A stretch of 64,000 nt of DNA from positions 1 through 64,000 of the forward strand of contig CAYZGW010000003.1 in assembly GCA_964478195.1 (NCBI GenBank), given 5' to 3'. The position numbers were made by a program, and so were the translations under genes. This document shows positions 41,784-51,001 of the stretch, piece by piece. Within the stretch, counting starts at the first letter, position 1. The number at the start of each line of letters is the position of its first letter. The DNA is from JAJZCD01 sp964478195 (GTDB lineage: Bacteria; Patescibacteriota; Saccharimonadia; Saccharimonadales; UBA4665). The notes beneath the pieces were generated by a model, which had not been told where the DNA came from, made no database searches, and saw only the letters and a program-made list of their open reading frames with translations.

Positions 41784-42697
41784 TGCCCATTACTCTGCAA
41801 CAAGTTCGTGCCAATTGCTCGAAAGCCCGCATGCGCATGGAACAGGCTCGCGCCGAACACTGGGCGTTTGGCGCCTTTAATCTTGACGATGAACCAACGT
41901 TGAAAGCGGTGGCACTAGCCGCCAAAGCTAAGAATGCGCCAGTATTGGTTGAGGTGAGTGCTGGCGAAGTCAGCGATATTGGTATTCAGAATGTCCGCGA
42001 CATGGTCGACAACTTTAAGTATGAGTACGGGGTTGAAATGTACATCAATCTCGATCACTCACCGTCAGTAGAGGATGCCAAAAGGGGTATTGATGCCGGT
42101 TTTGAGTTTATCCATATCGATGTTTCCCAGGCGAAGCATGATGCCAGTGACGAGGAGATTATTGCGGCGACTCGTGAAATTGTTGAGTATGCTAAGTTTA
42201 CTGGTGCGCTAGTCGAAAGCGAGCCTCACTATTTTGGCGGTAGTAGCAACTTGCACACCGAAAAGATTGATTACGAAGAAATCAAGAAAACCTTTAGTAC
42301 ACCTGAGGGCGCGTTGCGTTTTGTTGTAGAGACTGGGATTGATACCTTTGCGGCAGCTGTTGGTAATCTACATGGGAAATATCCAGTTCCCAAAAAATTG
42401 GACCTAGAGCTACTCCGGGCCATCCGTGATGTGCTTCCCTGTAATATCTCATTACACGGTGGCAGCGGTACGCCGGGACACTATTTTGTAAGCGCAGTTG
42501 AGATTGGTGTGACTAAAGTCAATATCAACAGTGACATGCGTGTGGCTTATCATGATACTCTACTTAAAACACTCAAAGAGAATGCCAGCGAATATTCTGT
42601 AGCGAAGCTTGTTAACAAGGATGTGGTTCCGGCTGTGCAGGCGGTGGTGGAATCGAAGCTAGCATCGTTTAATGCATCTGGCCGTGCAGTAGTCTAG
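41783..42697 (+). CDS. Class II fructose-bisphosphate aldolase family protein
   Basis: A 304-residue class II aldolase-family TIM barrel: FGAFNLDDEPTLKAV near 30, the catalytic/metal segment INLDHSPSVEDAKRGIDAGF near 88, VESEPHYFGG near 142, NLHGKYP near 190 and LHGGSGTP near 226. The metal-binding His residues and the phosphate-binding Gly loop are present. It splits or forms fructose 1,6-bisphosphate; a tagatose or sedoheptulose bisphosphate substrate cannot be excluded. Confidence 0.87.
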   Translation: MPITLQQVRANCSKARMRMEQARAEHWAFGAFNLDDEPTLKAVALAAKAKNAPVLVEVSAGEVSDIGIQNVRDMVDNFKYEYGVEMYINLDHSPSVEDAKRGIDAGFEFIHIDVSQAKHDASDEEIIAATREIVEYAKFTGALVESEPHYFGGSSNLHTEKIDYEEIKKTFSTPEGALRFVVETGIDTFAAAVGNLHGKYPVPKKLDLELLRAIRDVLPCNISLHGGSGTPGHYFVSAVEIGVTKVNINSDMRVAYHDTLLKTLKENASEYSVAKLVNKDVVPAVQAVVESKLASFNASGRAVV

Positions 42698-42698
42698 T

Positions 42699-42965
42699 AT
42701 GGGGTTATTTGATAATCTGCTGAAGCAAGTAGATAACGGATTGAAGGCGGTCGAGTCCGGTGCGCTTGAAAAGCGGCTCAATCAATTTGCAGACTCTGTT
42801 GAAAAGCGAAGTAAACAAACTGATGACAAGCTTGGAAAAATTGCTGATAAGCCGGGCGAGATTCTACACACGGCAGCAGTCAAAAAGGATGCGCTGGAAA
42901 CTCGAGTGCGTAACGTAGGACACCAGGTGGAGCAAGGCGCGCAACGGCTTCAGAAAAAGGACTAG
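42699..42965 (+). CDS. Small charged helical protein
   Basis: An 88-residue protein starting one base after the aldolase stop. Almost the whole chain is predicted amphipathic helix or coiled coil rich in Lys, Gln, Asp and Glu, with hydrophobic spacing (LLKQVDNGLKAVES). It resembles small MT0933/antitoxin-like helical proteins found in Actinobacteria, but this is only a look-alike. It is in the carbohydrate operon and is followed by a new promoter. Confidence 0.6.
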   Translation: MGLFDNLLKQVDNGLKAVESGALEKRLNQFADSVEKRSKQTDDKLGKIADKPGEILHTAAVKKDALETRVRNVGHQVEQGAQRLQKKD

Positions 42966-42985
42966 CGTTTTCTAAGGCGCTATGC

Positions 42986-43022
42986 CACAATAAACGTAAG
43001 CAATATGTAAACTAACGGGTGG
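42986..43022 (+). promoter_or_regulatory. PfkB-type kinase promoter and shared leader motif
   Basis: TATGCCACAATA (42981-42992) looks like the typA -10 region, and CGTAAGCAATATGTAA at 42995-43010 repeats the gap leader motif with one change. GGGTGG follows at 43017-43022, again just before ATG. Confidence 0.5.
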
Positions 43023-43027
43023 GCTAT

Positions 43028-44032
43028 ATGGCAAGTACAATCCAGGTATTAAGTGTAGGTGACATTGTTACCGATGACTTTATTCAGCTAAACGAAAAAG
43101 AAGAGCGTGTCGAACACGAAAAGGATGGCAGCACCTGGCTGGCCATTCCATTTGGTACCAAGATCCCATTTGATAAGCACGAGCTCGTTCATGCTGTGGG
43201 TAACGCTAGTAATGCTGCAGTTGCTTTTGCACGCCTAGGTTTAAATAGTAGCTTTGCGACCAATGTCGGCGGTGATCAAGAGGGTCGTGATATGATTGCG
43301 GCGCTGCAAAAAGAAAATGTCGATCACCGATTTGTAAAGGTAAATCCTGATAAGCTCAGTAACTTGCACTATGTGCTGCGCTATCAGGCCGAACGCACTA
43401 TTTTAATCAAGCACGAAGAATACGATTATCACTGGCCACACTTCCGACCCGACGAAATTCCTGAATGGGTCTACTTTAGTTCAATTTCTGATCATGCTAT
43501 CGAATATCACGACCAAGTAGCCGATTGGCTCGACCAAAATCCAGGCGTTAAGCTGGTGTTCCAGCCCGGGACTTTCCAGATGGAAGCTGGCGTTGCTCGG
43601 CTAGAGCGGATATATCGTCGCAGTGAACTATTAGTCCTCAACCGCGAGGAAGCAGCGTTAGTAAGTGGTGGTAACCACGAAGATTTGCATGATTTAATGA
43701 ACCGACTGCATGGCCTTGGCCCACGTATTGTAGTAGTTACCGATGGCCCAAATGGTGCCTATGCGTCGGATGGCAATCAGCGTCTAAAAATGCCGCTCTA
43801 CCCTGACCCAGGACCACCGGTAGATCGTACTGGTGCTGGTGACTCATTTGCAAGCACGTTTACGGCAGCCTTAATTAAGGGCCATAACTTAGAAAGCGCA
43901 CTGCAATGGGCGCCAATTAACTCTATGAGCGTGGTCCAGAAAGTTGGCGCGCAAGCCGGCTTGCTTACCGAGCAAGGACTGGAAGAATGGCTTAAAAAGG
44001 CGCCAGACTGGTATAAAGCCGAGCGGTTCTAA
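43028..44032 (+). CDS. PfkB-family carbohydrate kinase
   Basis: A 334-residue ribokinase/PfkB-fold kinase. GNASNAAVAFARLGL near 59, GGDQEGRDMIAALQKENV near 80 and the C-terminal signature DRTGAGDSFASTFTAALIKG near 269, with catalytic Asp in GAGD, are intact. It phosphorylates a sugar or nucleoside. If it acts on fructose 6-phosphate it would supply the missing phosphofructokinase step; ribose, fructose and adenosine are alternatives. Start ATG 43028 is chosen over an upstream GTG (43019). Confidence 0.87.
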   Translation: MASTIQVLSVGDIVTDDFIQLNEKEERVEHEKDGSTWLAIPFGTKIPFDKHELVHAVGNASNAAVAFARLGLNSSFATNVGGDQEGRDMIAALQKENVDHRFVKVNPDKLSNLHYVLRYQAERTILIKHEEYDYHWPHFRPDEIPEWVYFSSISDHAIEYHDQVADWLDQNPGVKLVFQPGTFQMEAGVARLERIYRRSELLVLNREEAALVSGGNHEDLHDLMNRLHGLGPRIVVVTDGPNGAYASDGNQRLKMPLYPDPGPPVDRTGAGDSFASTFTAALIKGHNLESALQWAPINSMSVVQKVGAQAGLLTEQGLEEWLKKAPDWYKAERF

Positions 44033-44050
44033 GCAATAAACATATTCACT

Positions 44051-44085
44051 AAATAGAATGTGGCTATGAAGGCCGCATTCTATTT
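44051..44085 (+). terminator. Intrinsic terminator after the PfkB-type kinase
   Basis: AAATAGAATGTGGC (44051-44064) pairs with GCCGCATTCTATTT (one G-T pair) around a short loop, 18 bases after the stop. It is a 14-bp stem followed by ATTAAAAAATTG, so it can also act on the opposite strand. Confidence 0.75.
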
Positions 44086-44117
44086 ATTAAAAAATTGTAT
44101 ATTTGACTAGTGAGTAG

Positions 44118-44375
44118 TTATTCGCTTGGGTTTGGCAGATCCTCGTCGGCAGCCGGAGCGCTCTCTGGATGTGCACTTTCATCTGATATAGAGGGTGGGA
44201 ATTTTCCTGTCATAAATATCGTCAGAAGTGCATCTACACCCAAACGTGTTGCCGGATCTGTATTGGATGGTGGATCAACATGTTCAGGGCTAGAAGATTT
44301 GGACATATAGATCCACTGTAAATGTTTTGTCCTTAGTGCGCAACTACGAATCATATCCAGATTGTGCAAAGCCAT
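44118..44375 (-). CDS. Small hypothetical protein, uncertain
   Basis: An 85-residue candidate read on the minus strand from ATG 44375; an upstream ATG would extend it to 44432. TATATA lies about 30 bases before it. The C-terminal third is acidic and Pro/Ser/Ala-rich (SDESAHPESAPAADEDL), and a short hydrophobic piece (VDALLTIFM) lies before it. It is a plausible real gene because the opposite frame looks like a shadow, but evidence is thin. Confidence 0.4.
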   Translation of the reverse strand: MALHNLDMIRSCALRTKHLQWIYMSKSSSPEHVDPPSNTDPATRLGVDALLTIFMTGKFPPSISDESAHPESAPAADEDLPNPSE

Positions 44376-44413
44376 AGCGACCAGATGCTGCTTGTGGTAA
44401 CCTATATATAACC

Positions 44414-45646
44414 ATGTCGAGGGTACTTGCACAGCTGATGGGCACCAATGAACCAGCGTTTCGTTTGCAGTTACAGCAACTGGAACGCGCAGCGGGTATG
44501 CCTGGGGCTGACATTCGTCTAATGATGGAAGTCATCAATGATACCAAAGATAAAATTCGGACATTAGGACTGGACCCACATGACACAACCGGGCCGGAAT
44601 TGTATGGGGCACTCAAGTCTCGGCTACAGGATGATGAAGCGCGCGTGCGTGCTGCGTTAGGCCTTTCGGTTGACTCAGGGTCCGAAGATGTATTATTGGC
44701 CGTCAAGAGCCACCTAGAAAGGGTGCCGCTGCGCACGCAAACGTTTGTGGTGAAGCAATCAGTAGTTCGAGCAATTTTAAAAAAACTACAACCCAAGCAC
44801 ACTATGAAACAGCTTGGTTATCGTAGCCTTGATAGTATGCTCAAGCACGAGCCAGTGCCACAACTACTCGCAGCCGTTAGTATGGTAGAGTCCCGCGAAT
44901 GGAATCGCCGGCGCCTGCTGGCATATAAAAAACTTACTAGCCACGATTTTGAAGTGCGACGCGTGAGCTTCTATGCTCCCGCAAATAAACAGTGGCCCGA
45001 GCTTACAAAAACCCACGTAACACGCCACAAACACAATCTATTGATGCTCCCGGAAGTGGGGGCTATAGTGTTACTGCCCCTTAGTCATGATCTGCCTGGC
45101 TTGGCTATAACTACGCTGCTGCTAGCTATAAATAGCCTAAACGAAATGCGTTCACTCGGATCGTATTTAAAGTTGCAACAGGTACGGCCTGATTTTGGCG
45201 AACTCTTTGCAGATGCGCTAACGACTGAACCTACAATAGGCATTAATCTGGCGGGCGAACCACTACCATGGAAGATGATCCAGTGGTTTTACGGCAAAAG
45301 CCGCACAAATTATCATCCCGGGGTTTTTGAGCCGCATGTGCAGCCCGAAGATCTTATCTGGCACGAAGCCGAAGATACGTTGGCAGATCTACACCAGGCT
45401 CTAGAATTTTGGCAGGGTAACCAACTACTGGCGCTGCTAGACGGTACCAAGCCGGTGTCCTTAAATATGCTTGATGTTGCCCTAAGTGTTTGTAATAGTT
45501 TGGATTACGGCCAGCGAATAGTACATCATATGCGAGTTGGGCTCGGCCGGGAGCTAATGGCGCGCTATTTACACCAGGATAATCTACAAGCGATGCTGCT
45601 TGGCAAACTTGATGAGCAGTTATCGCCTGAACTAGCCTTTGAGTAG
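44414..45646 (+). CDS. Hypothetical protein of 410 residues
   Basis: A large soluble protein that I do not recognise. It is mostly helical, begins with a Gln/Leu-rich part (LQLQQLERAAGMPGADIRLM is about residues 18-37), and has a conserved-looking helical core (TMKQLGYRSLDSMLKHEP near 136) and a Trp-rich segment (PWKMIQWFYG near 281). No membrane helix, signal or catalytic motif is evident. ATG is preceded by TATATA only five bases upstream with no ribosome site. It may be a lineage-specific protein. Confidence 0.7.
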   Translation: MSRVLAQLMGTNEPAFRLQLQQLERAAGMPGADIRLMMEVINDTKDKIRTLGLDPHDTTGPELYGALKSRLQDDEARVRAALGLSVDSGSEDVLLAVKSHLERVPLRTQTFVVKQSVVRAILKKLQPKHTMKQLGYRSLDSMLKHEPVPQLLAAVSMVESREWNRRRLLAYKKLTSHDFEVRRVSFYAPANKQWPELTKTHVTRHKHNLLMLPEVGAIVLLPLSHDLPGLAITTLLLAINSLNEMRSLGSYLKLQQVRPDFGELFADALTTEPTIGINLAGEPLPWKMIQWFYGKSRTNYHPGVFEPHVQPEDLIWHEAEDTLADLHQALEFWQGNQLLALLDGTKPVSLNMLDVALSVCNSLDYGQRIVHHMRVGLGRELMARYLHQDNLQAMLLGKLDEQLSPELAFE

Positions 45647-45761
45647 CCTGGTAGCGGTTTCAGTAACTAAGGTAAGGATGTGCTAAGCAAAGTGTAACCA
45701 GACCAGCGGAAGCTGACCTGCATGAAAACGCCCAACCGCTCGCGAATGTAGTGCAACCAGT
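45647..45761. other. Short non-coding gap between convergent genes
   Basis: Convergent gap of about 115 bases. No clear hairpin or gene is visible. Confidence 0.4.
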
Positions 45762-46487
45762 TTAGAACGTAGCAAGTTCTTGAGGTGGTGGAATAGACAA
45801 CGCACTATTAGTGTCGCGGTGACTGTCAATCAACGTTTTTATAACCAGCGGATCATCAGTAATAGTATAGAGCTCTTCATCTCCGGGGCTAATCAGCTCG
45901 AGATCCTTTAGCATGTAAGTTTTTATATACATATCTAGTGCGGTCCAAAATTCGCTGCCAATCAAAATGATGGGGGCCTTTGGCATTTTTTTGGTTTGTA
46001 CAAGTGTGATAATTTCAAATAATTCGTCAAACGTGCCGAAACCACCCGGAAAATATACGTAAGCCATAGCGCCATACGCTAGAATTACTTTGCGCGTAAA
46101 AAAGTAGCGGAATGACATTACTTCGGTAGCGTACGGATTAAGTGTTTGCTCGTGTGGCAGCTTGATATTAAGGCCAATCGAATGTCCGCCCGTTTCCATG
46201 GCGCCGCGGTCACCGGCCTCCATGATGCCGCCTCCACCTCCGGTCACGATGGTGTAGCCATCCTTAGATAGCATGCCGGCTAGTTCCTGGGCCTTTTGAT
46301 AATGTGGACTATCTGGCTGCAGGCGTGCTGAGCCAAAAAATGTCACTGTATCATTGTATTTGCCGATGAACTCAAAACCATCCGCAAACTCGGCGTCGAT
46401 CCGGCTTAGGCGCTCGGCGGCTTCTTTCTTAAGTTCTCTCTGTATTACTTCCCGCTTTGGCACCTTGGCGGACTCATCACTGTTCAT
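45762..46487 (-). CDS. LOG-family (TIGR00730-like) Rossmann protein
   Basis: A 241-residue protein with the LOG/lysine-decarboxylase-like signature: TGGGGGIMEAGDRGAMETGG near 82 and YFPGGFGTFDELFEIITL near 145 (PGGxGTxxE). Family members cleave cytokinin-like or purine nucleoside monophosphates or bind nucleotides; in CPR bacteria the substrate is unknown. The N-terminal 40 residues are Lys/Glu-rich. The -10 TATACT on the minus strand is six bases before ATG with a TGn extension. Confidence 0.9.
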   Translation of the reverse strand: MNSDESAKVPKREVIQRELKKEAAERLSRIDAEFADGFEFIGKYNDTVTFFGSARLQPDSPHYQKAQELAGMLSKDGYTIVTGGGGGIMEAGDRGAMETGGHSIGLNIKLPHEQTLNPYATEVMSFRYFFTRKVILAYGAMAYVYFPGGFGTFDELFEIITLVQTKKMPKAPIILIGSEFWTALDMYIKTYMLKDLELISPGDEELYTITDDPLVIKTLIDSHRDTNSALSIPPPQELATF

Positions 46488-46584
46488 GATGGTAGTATAG
46501 CAAACCGTAAGCAGTTCAAATGCGATTTTGCAAAATGCTTGTGTGTGTAGCGGCGCACCGATACACTAAAGAAATAGGAAGACC

Positions 46585-47235
46585 ATGAAAACACATAAAA
46601 AACGCTTGCACGTAACGCTAGGGGTAATGACGGTCGTTGCAGCCCTAGTCGTCCTAATAGCCAGCTACGCCCTGTGGTTTGCGTACCATAGTGCCCGTGT
46701 TGCTGATACCAGTTTAAAGAGCGCTAATAAAGTATCAAGTGATGTTCCAAAGCAGCCACCAATTACCACGTTCAAAGCTTGCAAAACGGCACCCCGTAGT
46801 AAAATGCTCCTCACCTACCCCGAACAATGCATAACTGCTGCTGGCAAAACATTTACCGATACCACACAGTCGAGATTTCTGATGATAAAGGAGTGGAACG
46901 TAAAGATACCGCTTTCGGTGAATATCAACGATGCGACATATCTTGTGGACAGCCGCTTTCCGAATGTCGCAGTGCTATCTCTCAAGAGGTTGGATGCAAC
47001 TGGGTGTAGCGTGAGGAAGGGTACACTTGGCGAAATTAGCCGATTTACAAAGAGTACTATGGATGTAGCGACCGGCGCTTCCATGATCTCGGAATTCCCT
47101 ACGGCAACACAGGTGGGTAGCTATTATTACGTATACCATATTCCACAGGCGTATTGTGATTCTGAGGGTATGTTGCCGGACTTTAGTTTTAGCACCGAGT
47201 TTAGCTCGGCAGTCGAATCTGTACAGGCTAACTAA
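46585..47235 (+). CDS. Membrane-anchored extracytoplasmic hypothetical protein
   Basis: A 216-residue protein with an N-terminal membrane helix (about 10-35) and an outer domain with four cysteines (about C62, C75, C136, C192). KTHKKRL at the start gives a positive-inside anchor. An N-terminal linker rich in Ser and Pro precedes the domain. I do not recognise a family. A TACACT -10 lies about 20 bases before ATG. Confidence 0.6.
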   Translation: MKTHKKRLHVTLGVMTVVAALVVLIASYALWFAYHSARVADTSLKSANKVSSDVPKQPPITTFKACKTAPRSKMLLTYPEQCITAAGKTFTDTTQSRFLMIKEWNVKIPLSVNINDATYLVDSRFPNVAVLSLKRLDATGCSVRKGTLGEISRFTKSTMDVATGASMISEFPTATQVGSYYYVYHIPQAYCDSEGMLPDFSFSTEFSSAVESVQAN

Positions 47236-47262
47236 CTTCACTTGCTTTGTTACAATAAGTAG

Positions 47263-49230
47263 ATGGATAAATTTGAGCTACACAGCGACTACCCGCCTAT
47301 GGGTGATCAGCCAACAGCAATCAGGCAGCTGACGGACGGTTTAATGGCGGGCACCAAAGAGCAAACACTGCTCGGCGTGACCGGTTCTGGCAAAACCTTT
47401 ACTATGGCCAATCTGGTGCAAAACTATCAAAAGCCTACTTTGGTTCTCAGCCACAACAAAACCCTAGCTGCGCAGCTGTATGCCGAATTTAAAAACTTTT
47501 TTCCGAACAACGCAGTGCACTATTTTGTCAGCTACTTCGACTATTACCAGCCGGAGGCCTATATCGCCCGCAGTGATACATACATCGAAAAAGACAGCGC
47601 CATAAATGAGGAAATCGACCGGTTGCGCCATGCTGCCACAAGTAGTTTGTTGAGCCGCAAAGATACGCTAATTGTTGCCAGTGTCAGTTGTATTTACGGC
47701 ATTGGTAGCGTGGAAGACTACGATGGCCTTTCTGTGGATGTGAAAAAGGGCGAGCGGCGGGTACGTGATAAGTTTTTACGGCAGCTGACTGATATCCAAT
47801 ACCAGCGTAATGATATGGATTTTCACCGTAGCACTTTTCGTGTTCGCGGCGATGTAGTGGATGTCTTTCCAGCCGGTGAGGAGTTGGCCTATCGCATTGA
47901 TTTCTTCGGCGATGAAGTAGACCGCATTACCAAGATTGATCCGCTGACCGGCGAAATTCTAGCCAACCTGGATGAATATAAAATCTTTCCAGGGAGTCAC
48001 TATGTAACACCGCACGATAAACTCAAAGTAGCGCTTGGCAAAATCGACCACGAACTGCAAGAGCGCGTTAACTGGTTTAAAAAAGAAAACAAGCTTGTAG
48101 AGGCGCAGCGGCTAGAGCAACGTACTCGATTTGACCTAGAAATGCTGGAACAAACCGGCTTTGTGAAGGGTATCGAAAACTACAGCCGCTATCTAACTAA
48201 CCGCGAGCCGGGTGATCAGCCCGCAACCCTACTCGATTATTTCCCTGATGACTTCTTGCTGTTGGTAGACGAAAGTCACATGAGTATTCCACAAGTGCGG
48301 GGTATGTATAATGGCGATCGAGCTCGCAAAGAAGTGTTGGTGGAGCATGGCTTCCGTCTGCCGAGCGCGCTCGATAATCGTCCGCTAACTTTTACCGAGT
48401 TTGAACGACACGTGAATCAAGTGGTGTACGTGAGTGCTACGCCTGCTGAATATGAACTGAGCCGCAGCCCAGAACCAGCTCAGCAGGTAATCCGTCCAAC
48501 TGGCCTACTTGATCCGCCTATTGAAGTCCGGCCGATTGAAGGCCAAATCGATGATCTGATTGGTGAAATCCGATCTACCATCGAAAAGCGTCAGCGCGTG
48601 CTAGTGACTACGCTGACCAAGCGCATGTCCGAAGATCTAACCGAATATTTGCAAGATCTAGGCATAAAGGTGGCCTATCTGCACAGTGATGTCGATACGC
48701 TAGACCGCACTGATATTTTGCGTGATCTGCGGCTGGGTGTGTACGATGTGCTGGTGGGTATTAACCTGCTGCGCGAAGGCTTGGATCTGCCCGAGGTAAG
48801 CCTAGTGGCTATTTTGGATGCCGACAAAGAAGGGTTTTTGCGCAGTGTGCAGGCGCTGATCCAAACCGTTGGCCGAGCCGCTCGTCACGTAGAAGGCCAC
48901 GTGATCATGTATGCCGATAGAATTACCGACAGTATGCGTCGCACCATCGATGAAACCGATCGCCGCCGTGAAATCCAGGAAACCTACAACAAAGAACACG
49001 GCATTACGCCGCGCGGTATCAATCGAGCGGTGGAAGAAAGTATGCGTGTGGAGGCAGTTGGCGAAGAGGCGAAGCGTGCCAAACTGGATCTTAAGAAAAT
49101 TCCAAAAGATGAATATGGTAGTTTGTTGAAAGATTTGAATGCACAAATGGATCTGGCGGCAGCGAATTTGCAGTTTGAGCAAGCGGCCGAGCTACGTGAT
49201 TTGATCGCCCAAATCAAAGCTGAGCAGTAG
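47263..49230 (+). CDS. uvrB: UvrABC excinuclease subunit B
   Basis: A 655-residue UvrB: Walker A GVTGSGKT at 38-45, the beta-hairpin YYQPEAYI near 89 that grips DNA, helicase motifs VDESHMSIPQVRGMYNGD near 331 and YVSATPAEYE near 388, ATLD-like LLREGLDLPEVSLVAILDADK near 506 and a C-terminal UVR domain (about 620-655; NLQFEQAAELRD). It verifies DNA damage and recruits UvrC. The -10 TACAAT (47251-47256, TGn-extended) is six bases before ATG. Confidence 0.97.
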   Translation: MDKFELHSDYPPMGDQPTAIRQLTDGLMAGTKEQTLLGVTGSGKTFTMANLVQNYQKPTLVLSHNKTLAAQLYAEFKNFFPNNAVHYFVSYFDYYQPEAYIARSDTYIEKDSAINEEIDRLRHAATSSLLSRKDTLIVASVSCIYGIGSVEDYDGLSVDVKKGERRVRDKFLRQLTDIQYQRNDMDFHRSTFRVRGDVVDVFPAGEELAYRIDFFGDEVDRITKIDPLTGEILANLDEYKIFPGSHYVTPHDKLKVALGKIDHELQERVNWFKKENKLVEAQRLEQRTRFDLEMLEQTGFVKGIENYSRYLTNREPGDQPATLLDYFPDDFLLLVDESHMSIPQVRGMYNGDRARKEVLVEHGFRLPSALDNRPLTFTEFERHVNQVVYVSATPAEYELSRSPEPAQQVIRPTGLLDPPIEVRPIEGQIDDLIGEIRSTIEKRQRVLVTTLTKRMSEDLTEYLQDLGIKVAYLHSDVDTLDRTDILRDLRLGVYDVLVGINLLREGLDLPEVSLVAILDADKEGFLRSVQALIQTVGRAARHVEGHVIMYADRITDSMRRTIDETDRRREIQETYNKEHGITPRGINRAVEESMRVEAVGEEAKRAKLDLKKIPKDEYGSLLKDLNAQMDLAAANLQFEQAAELRDLIAQIKAEQ

Positions 49231-49278
49231 AACAGTGCAGGCTAAACAATGGTTTAAGTATCTGGTATAGTAGAAGAA

Positions 49279-49572
49279 ATGACAAAACTCACACGGGACG
49301 ATGTCTTAAGGCTTGCTCAGTTGGCCCGGATATCACTGAACGATAACGAAGCAAACGAATTTACTGACGAGCTGAGCGCTATCTTGCAATATGTTGAACA
49401 GCTTTCAAATGTTGATGCCAGCGGGCTCAAGCCGACCAATCAAGTTACGGGGCTTACAAACGTAATGCGTAAAGACGAGCTAAAAGATTATGGCTATGCG
49501 CCGTTGGATTTGCTGAAAAACGTGCCCAAAACCGAGAATAACCAGCTCAAAGTCAAGAGGATGATTGGATAG
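49279..49572 (+). CDS. gatC: Glutamyl-tRNA(Gln)/Asp-tRNA(Asn) amidotransferase subunit C
   Basis: A 97-residue GatC: VLRLAQLARISLNDNEANEF at the N-terminus and FTDELSAILQYVEQL near 30 are diagnostic; it ties GatA to GatB. TATAGT (49266-49271, TGn-extended) is seven bases before ATG. The gatA start follows one base after its stop. Confidence 0.95.
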   Translation: MTKLTRDDVLRLAQLARISLNDNEANEFTDELSAILQYVEQLSNVDASGLKPTNQVTGLTNVMRKDELKDYGYAPLDLLKNVPKTENNQLKVKRMIG

Positions 49573-49573
49573 T

Positions 49574-51001
49574 ATGTCAAGTTGGGAGCCGATTGCGGAC
49601 ATTGCCGCGAAAGTAAATAGGGGCGAAGTAAAAGCAGCTGATTTGATAGAGAAATCACTAGCCGCAATTGCCGAAGCCGAATCGTATAAAGCCATCATCG
49701 CCACTACGGCTGAACGTGCCCGTGAGCGCGCTAAACTAGTCGATGAGAAGGTCGCAAACGGCGAGAATGCCGGTCGTCTAGCCGGCGTACCATTTGTTGC
49801 CAAGGACAACTTTTTAGTTTTTGGCGCTGATACCACTGCGGCCAGTAATATCTTAAAAGGTTTTGAGGCACCCTATCAATCCACGGTTATCGAAAAGCTG
49901 GAAGCTGAAGGAGCAATCTGTGTTGCCAAAGCCAACTTAGACGCCTTTGCACATGGTGCTTCCACCGAGAACTCTGATTTCTTCACCACCCTAAACCCAC
50001 ACGATGTAACACGGGTACCTGGTGGCTCCTCTGGGGGTTCGGCGGCTAGTGTGGCCTTGCGGCTAGCACCGTTTGCACTCGGCACTGATACTGGTGGTTC
50101 AACTCGTCAGCCTGGCAGTTTTGTCGGTGTGGTGGGCTACAAACCAACGTATGGCCTGATGTCTCGTTCCGGTATTGTAGCAATGGGCAGTAGCCTGGAT
50201 ACAGTTGGTACCTTTGCTCGCACTATAGACGACGCTTCTCTAGTAGTTGATGTTATGGCTGGCAAAGACGAAATGGACAGTACTACAATCGACCGAGAAC
50301 CGGCTGGATACGCGGTCGTGCAGGGTAAGCTACGCGGGAAAAAGATTGGCGTTATCAAAGAATATATGGGTGAAGGCCTGGCAGATGATGTACGCGAGCA
50401 AATTGAGCAAGCAATTGCCAAAATGCGTGAGGCCGGAGCAGAGATTACAGAAGTAAGCTTGCCGTCTGTTTCATTGGCACTTGCAGTGTATTACATTTTA
50501 TGTCCGGCAGAAGTTAGTAGCAACCTGAGTCGTTTTGATGGCCAGCGTTACGGCTATGCGTACGCTGATGCGACAAATCTGGACGAAAGCTACACCAAAT
50601 CGCGCGAGATTGGTTTTGGCAAAGAAGCCAAGCGCCGAATTATGATCGGCACCTATGTGCTAAGTAGTGGTTACTATGATGCCTATTATAAAAAAGCCCA
50701 GACTGTTCGCACTAAGTTGATTGAGGAGGCCGCAGAGGCCTTTAGGCAAGTGGACTTTTTAATCGGCCCTGTAGCGCCGACCACAGCCTTCAAGATTGGC
50801 GAAAACGCTAATAATCCGCTGGCAATGTATTTAGCAGACGTGATGACGGTAGCGATCAACCTGGTTGGTGTCCCGGCGGTGAGCATTCCGTGTGGCGTTA
50901 GCAGCGAAAATGGCTTGCCCGTAGGGGTCCAGCTAATCGCACCGCAGCGCGCTGACCGTGCCTTATTAGAGCTGGCGAAAGCCGCCGAGGAGATTTTGTA
51001 G
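49574..51001 (+). CDS. gatA: Amidotransferase subunit A (GatA amidase)
   Basis: A 475-residue amidase-signature protein. The Lys-cisSer-Ser triad is visible as Lys77 (FVAKDNF), Ser152 (PGGSSGGSAA) and Ser176 (GTDTGGSTRQPGS). It frees ammonia from glutamine for GatB. The ATG at 49574 is preferred to a TTG nine bases upstream. Its stop overlaps the start of the next, unknown gene by one base. Confidence 0.96.
   Translation: MSSWEPIADIAAKVNRGEVKAADLIEKSLAAIAEAESYKAIIATTAERARERAKLVDEKVANGENAGRLAGVPFVAKDNFLVFGADTTAASNILKGFEAPYQSTVIEKLEAEGAICVAKANLDAFAHGASTENSDFFTTLNPHDVTRVPGGSSGGSAASVALRLAPFALGTDTGGSTRQPGSFVGVVGYKPTYGLMSRSGIVAMGSSLDTVGTFARTIDDASLVVDVMAGKDEMDSTTIDREPAGYAVVQGKLRGKKIGVIKEYMGEGLADDVREQIEQAIAKMREAGAEITEVSLPSVSLALAVYYILCPAEVSSNLSRFDGQRYGYAYADATNLDESYTKSREIGFGKEAKRRIMIGTYVLSSGYYDAYYKKAQTVRTKLIEEAAEAFRQVDFLIGPVAPTTAFKIGENANNPLAMYLADVMTVAINLVGVPAVSIPCGVSSENGLPVGVQLIAPQRADRALLELAKAAEEIL

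Noticed and set aside
44110..44310. Plus-strand 66-codon frame after the kinase terminator
   Set aside because: It is Ser/Gly-rich without a ribosome site and mirrors the opposite-strand frame, which has the more protein-like sequence.
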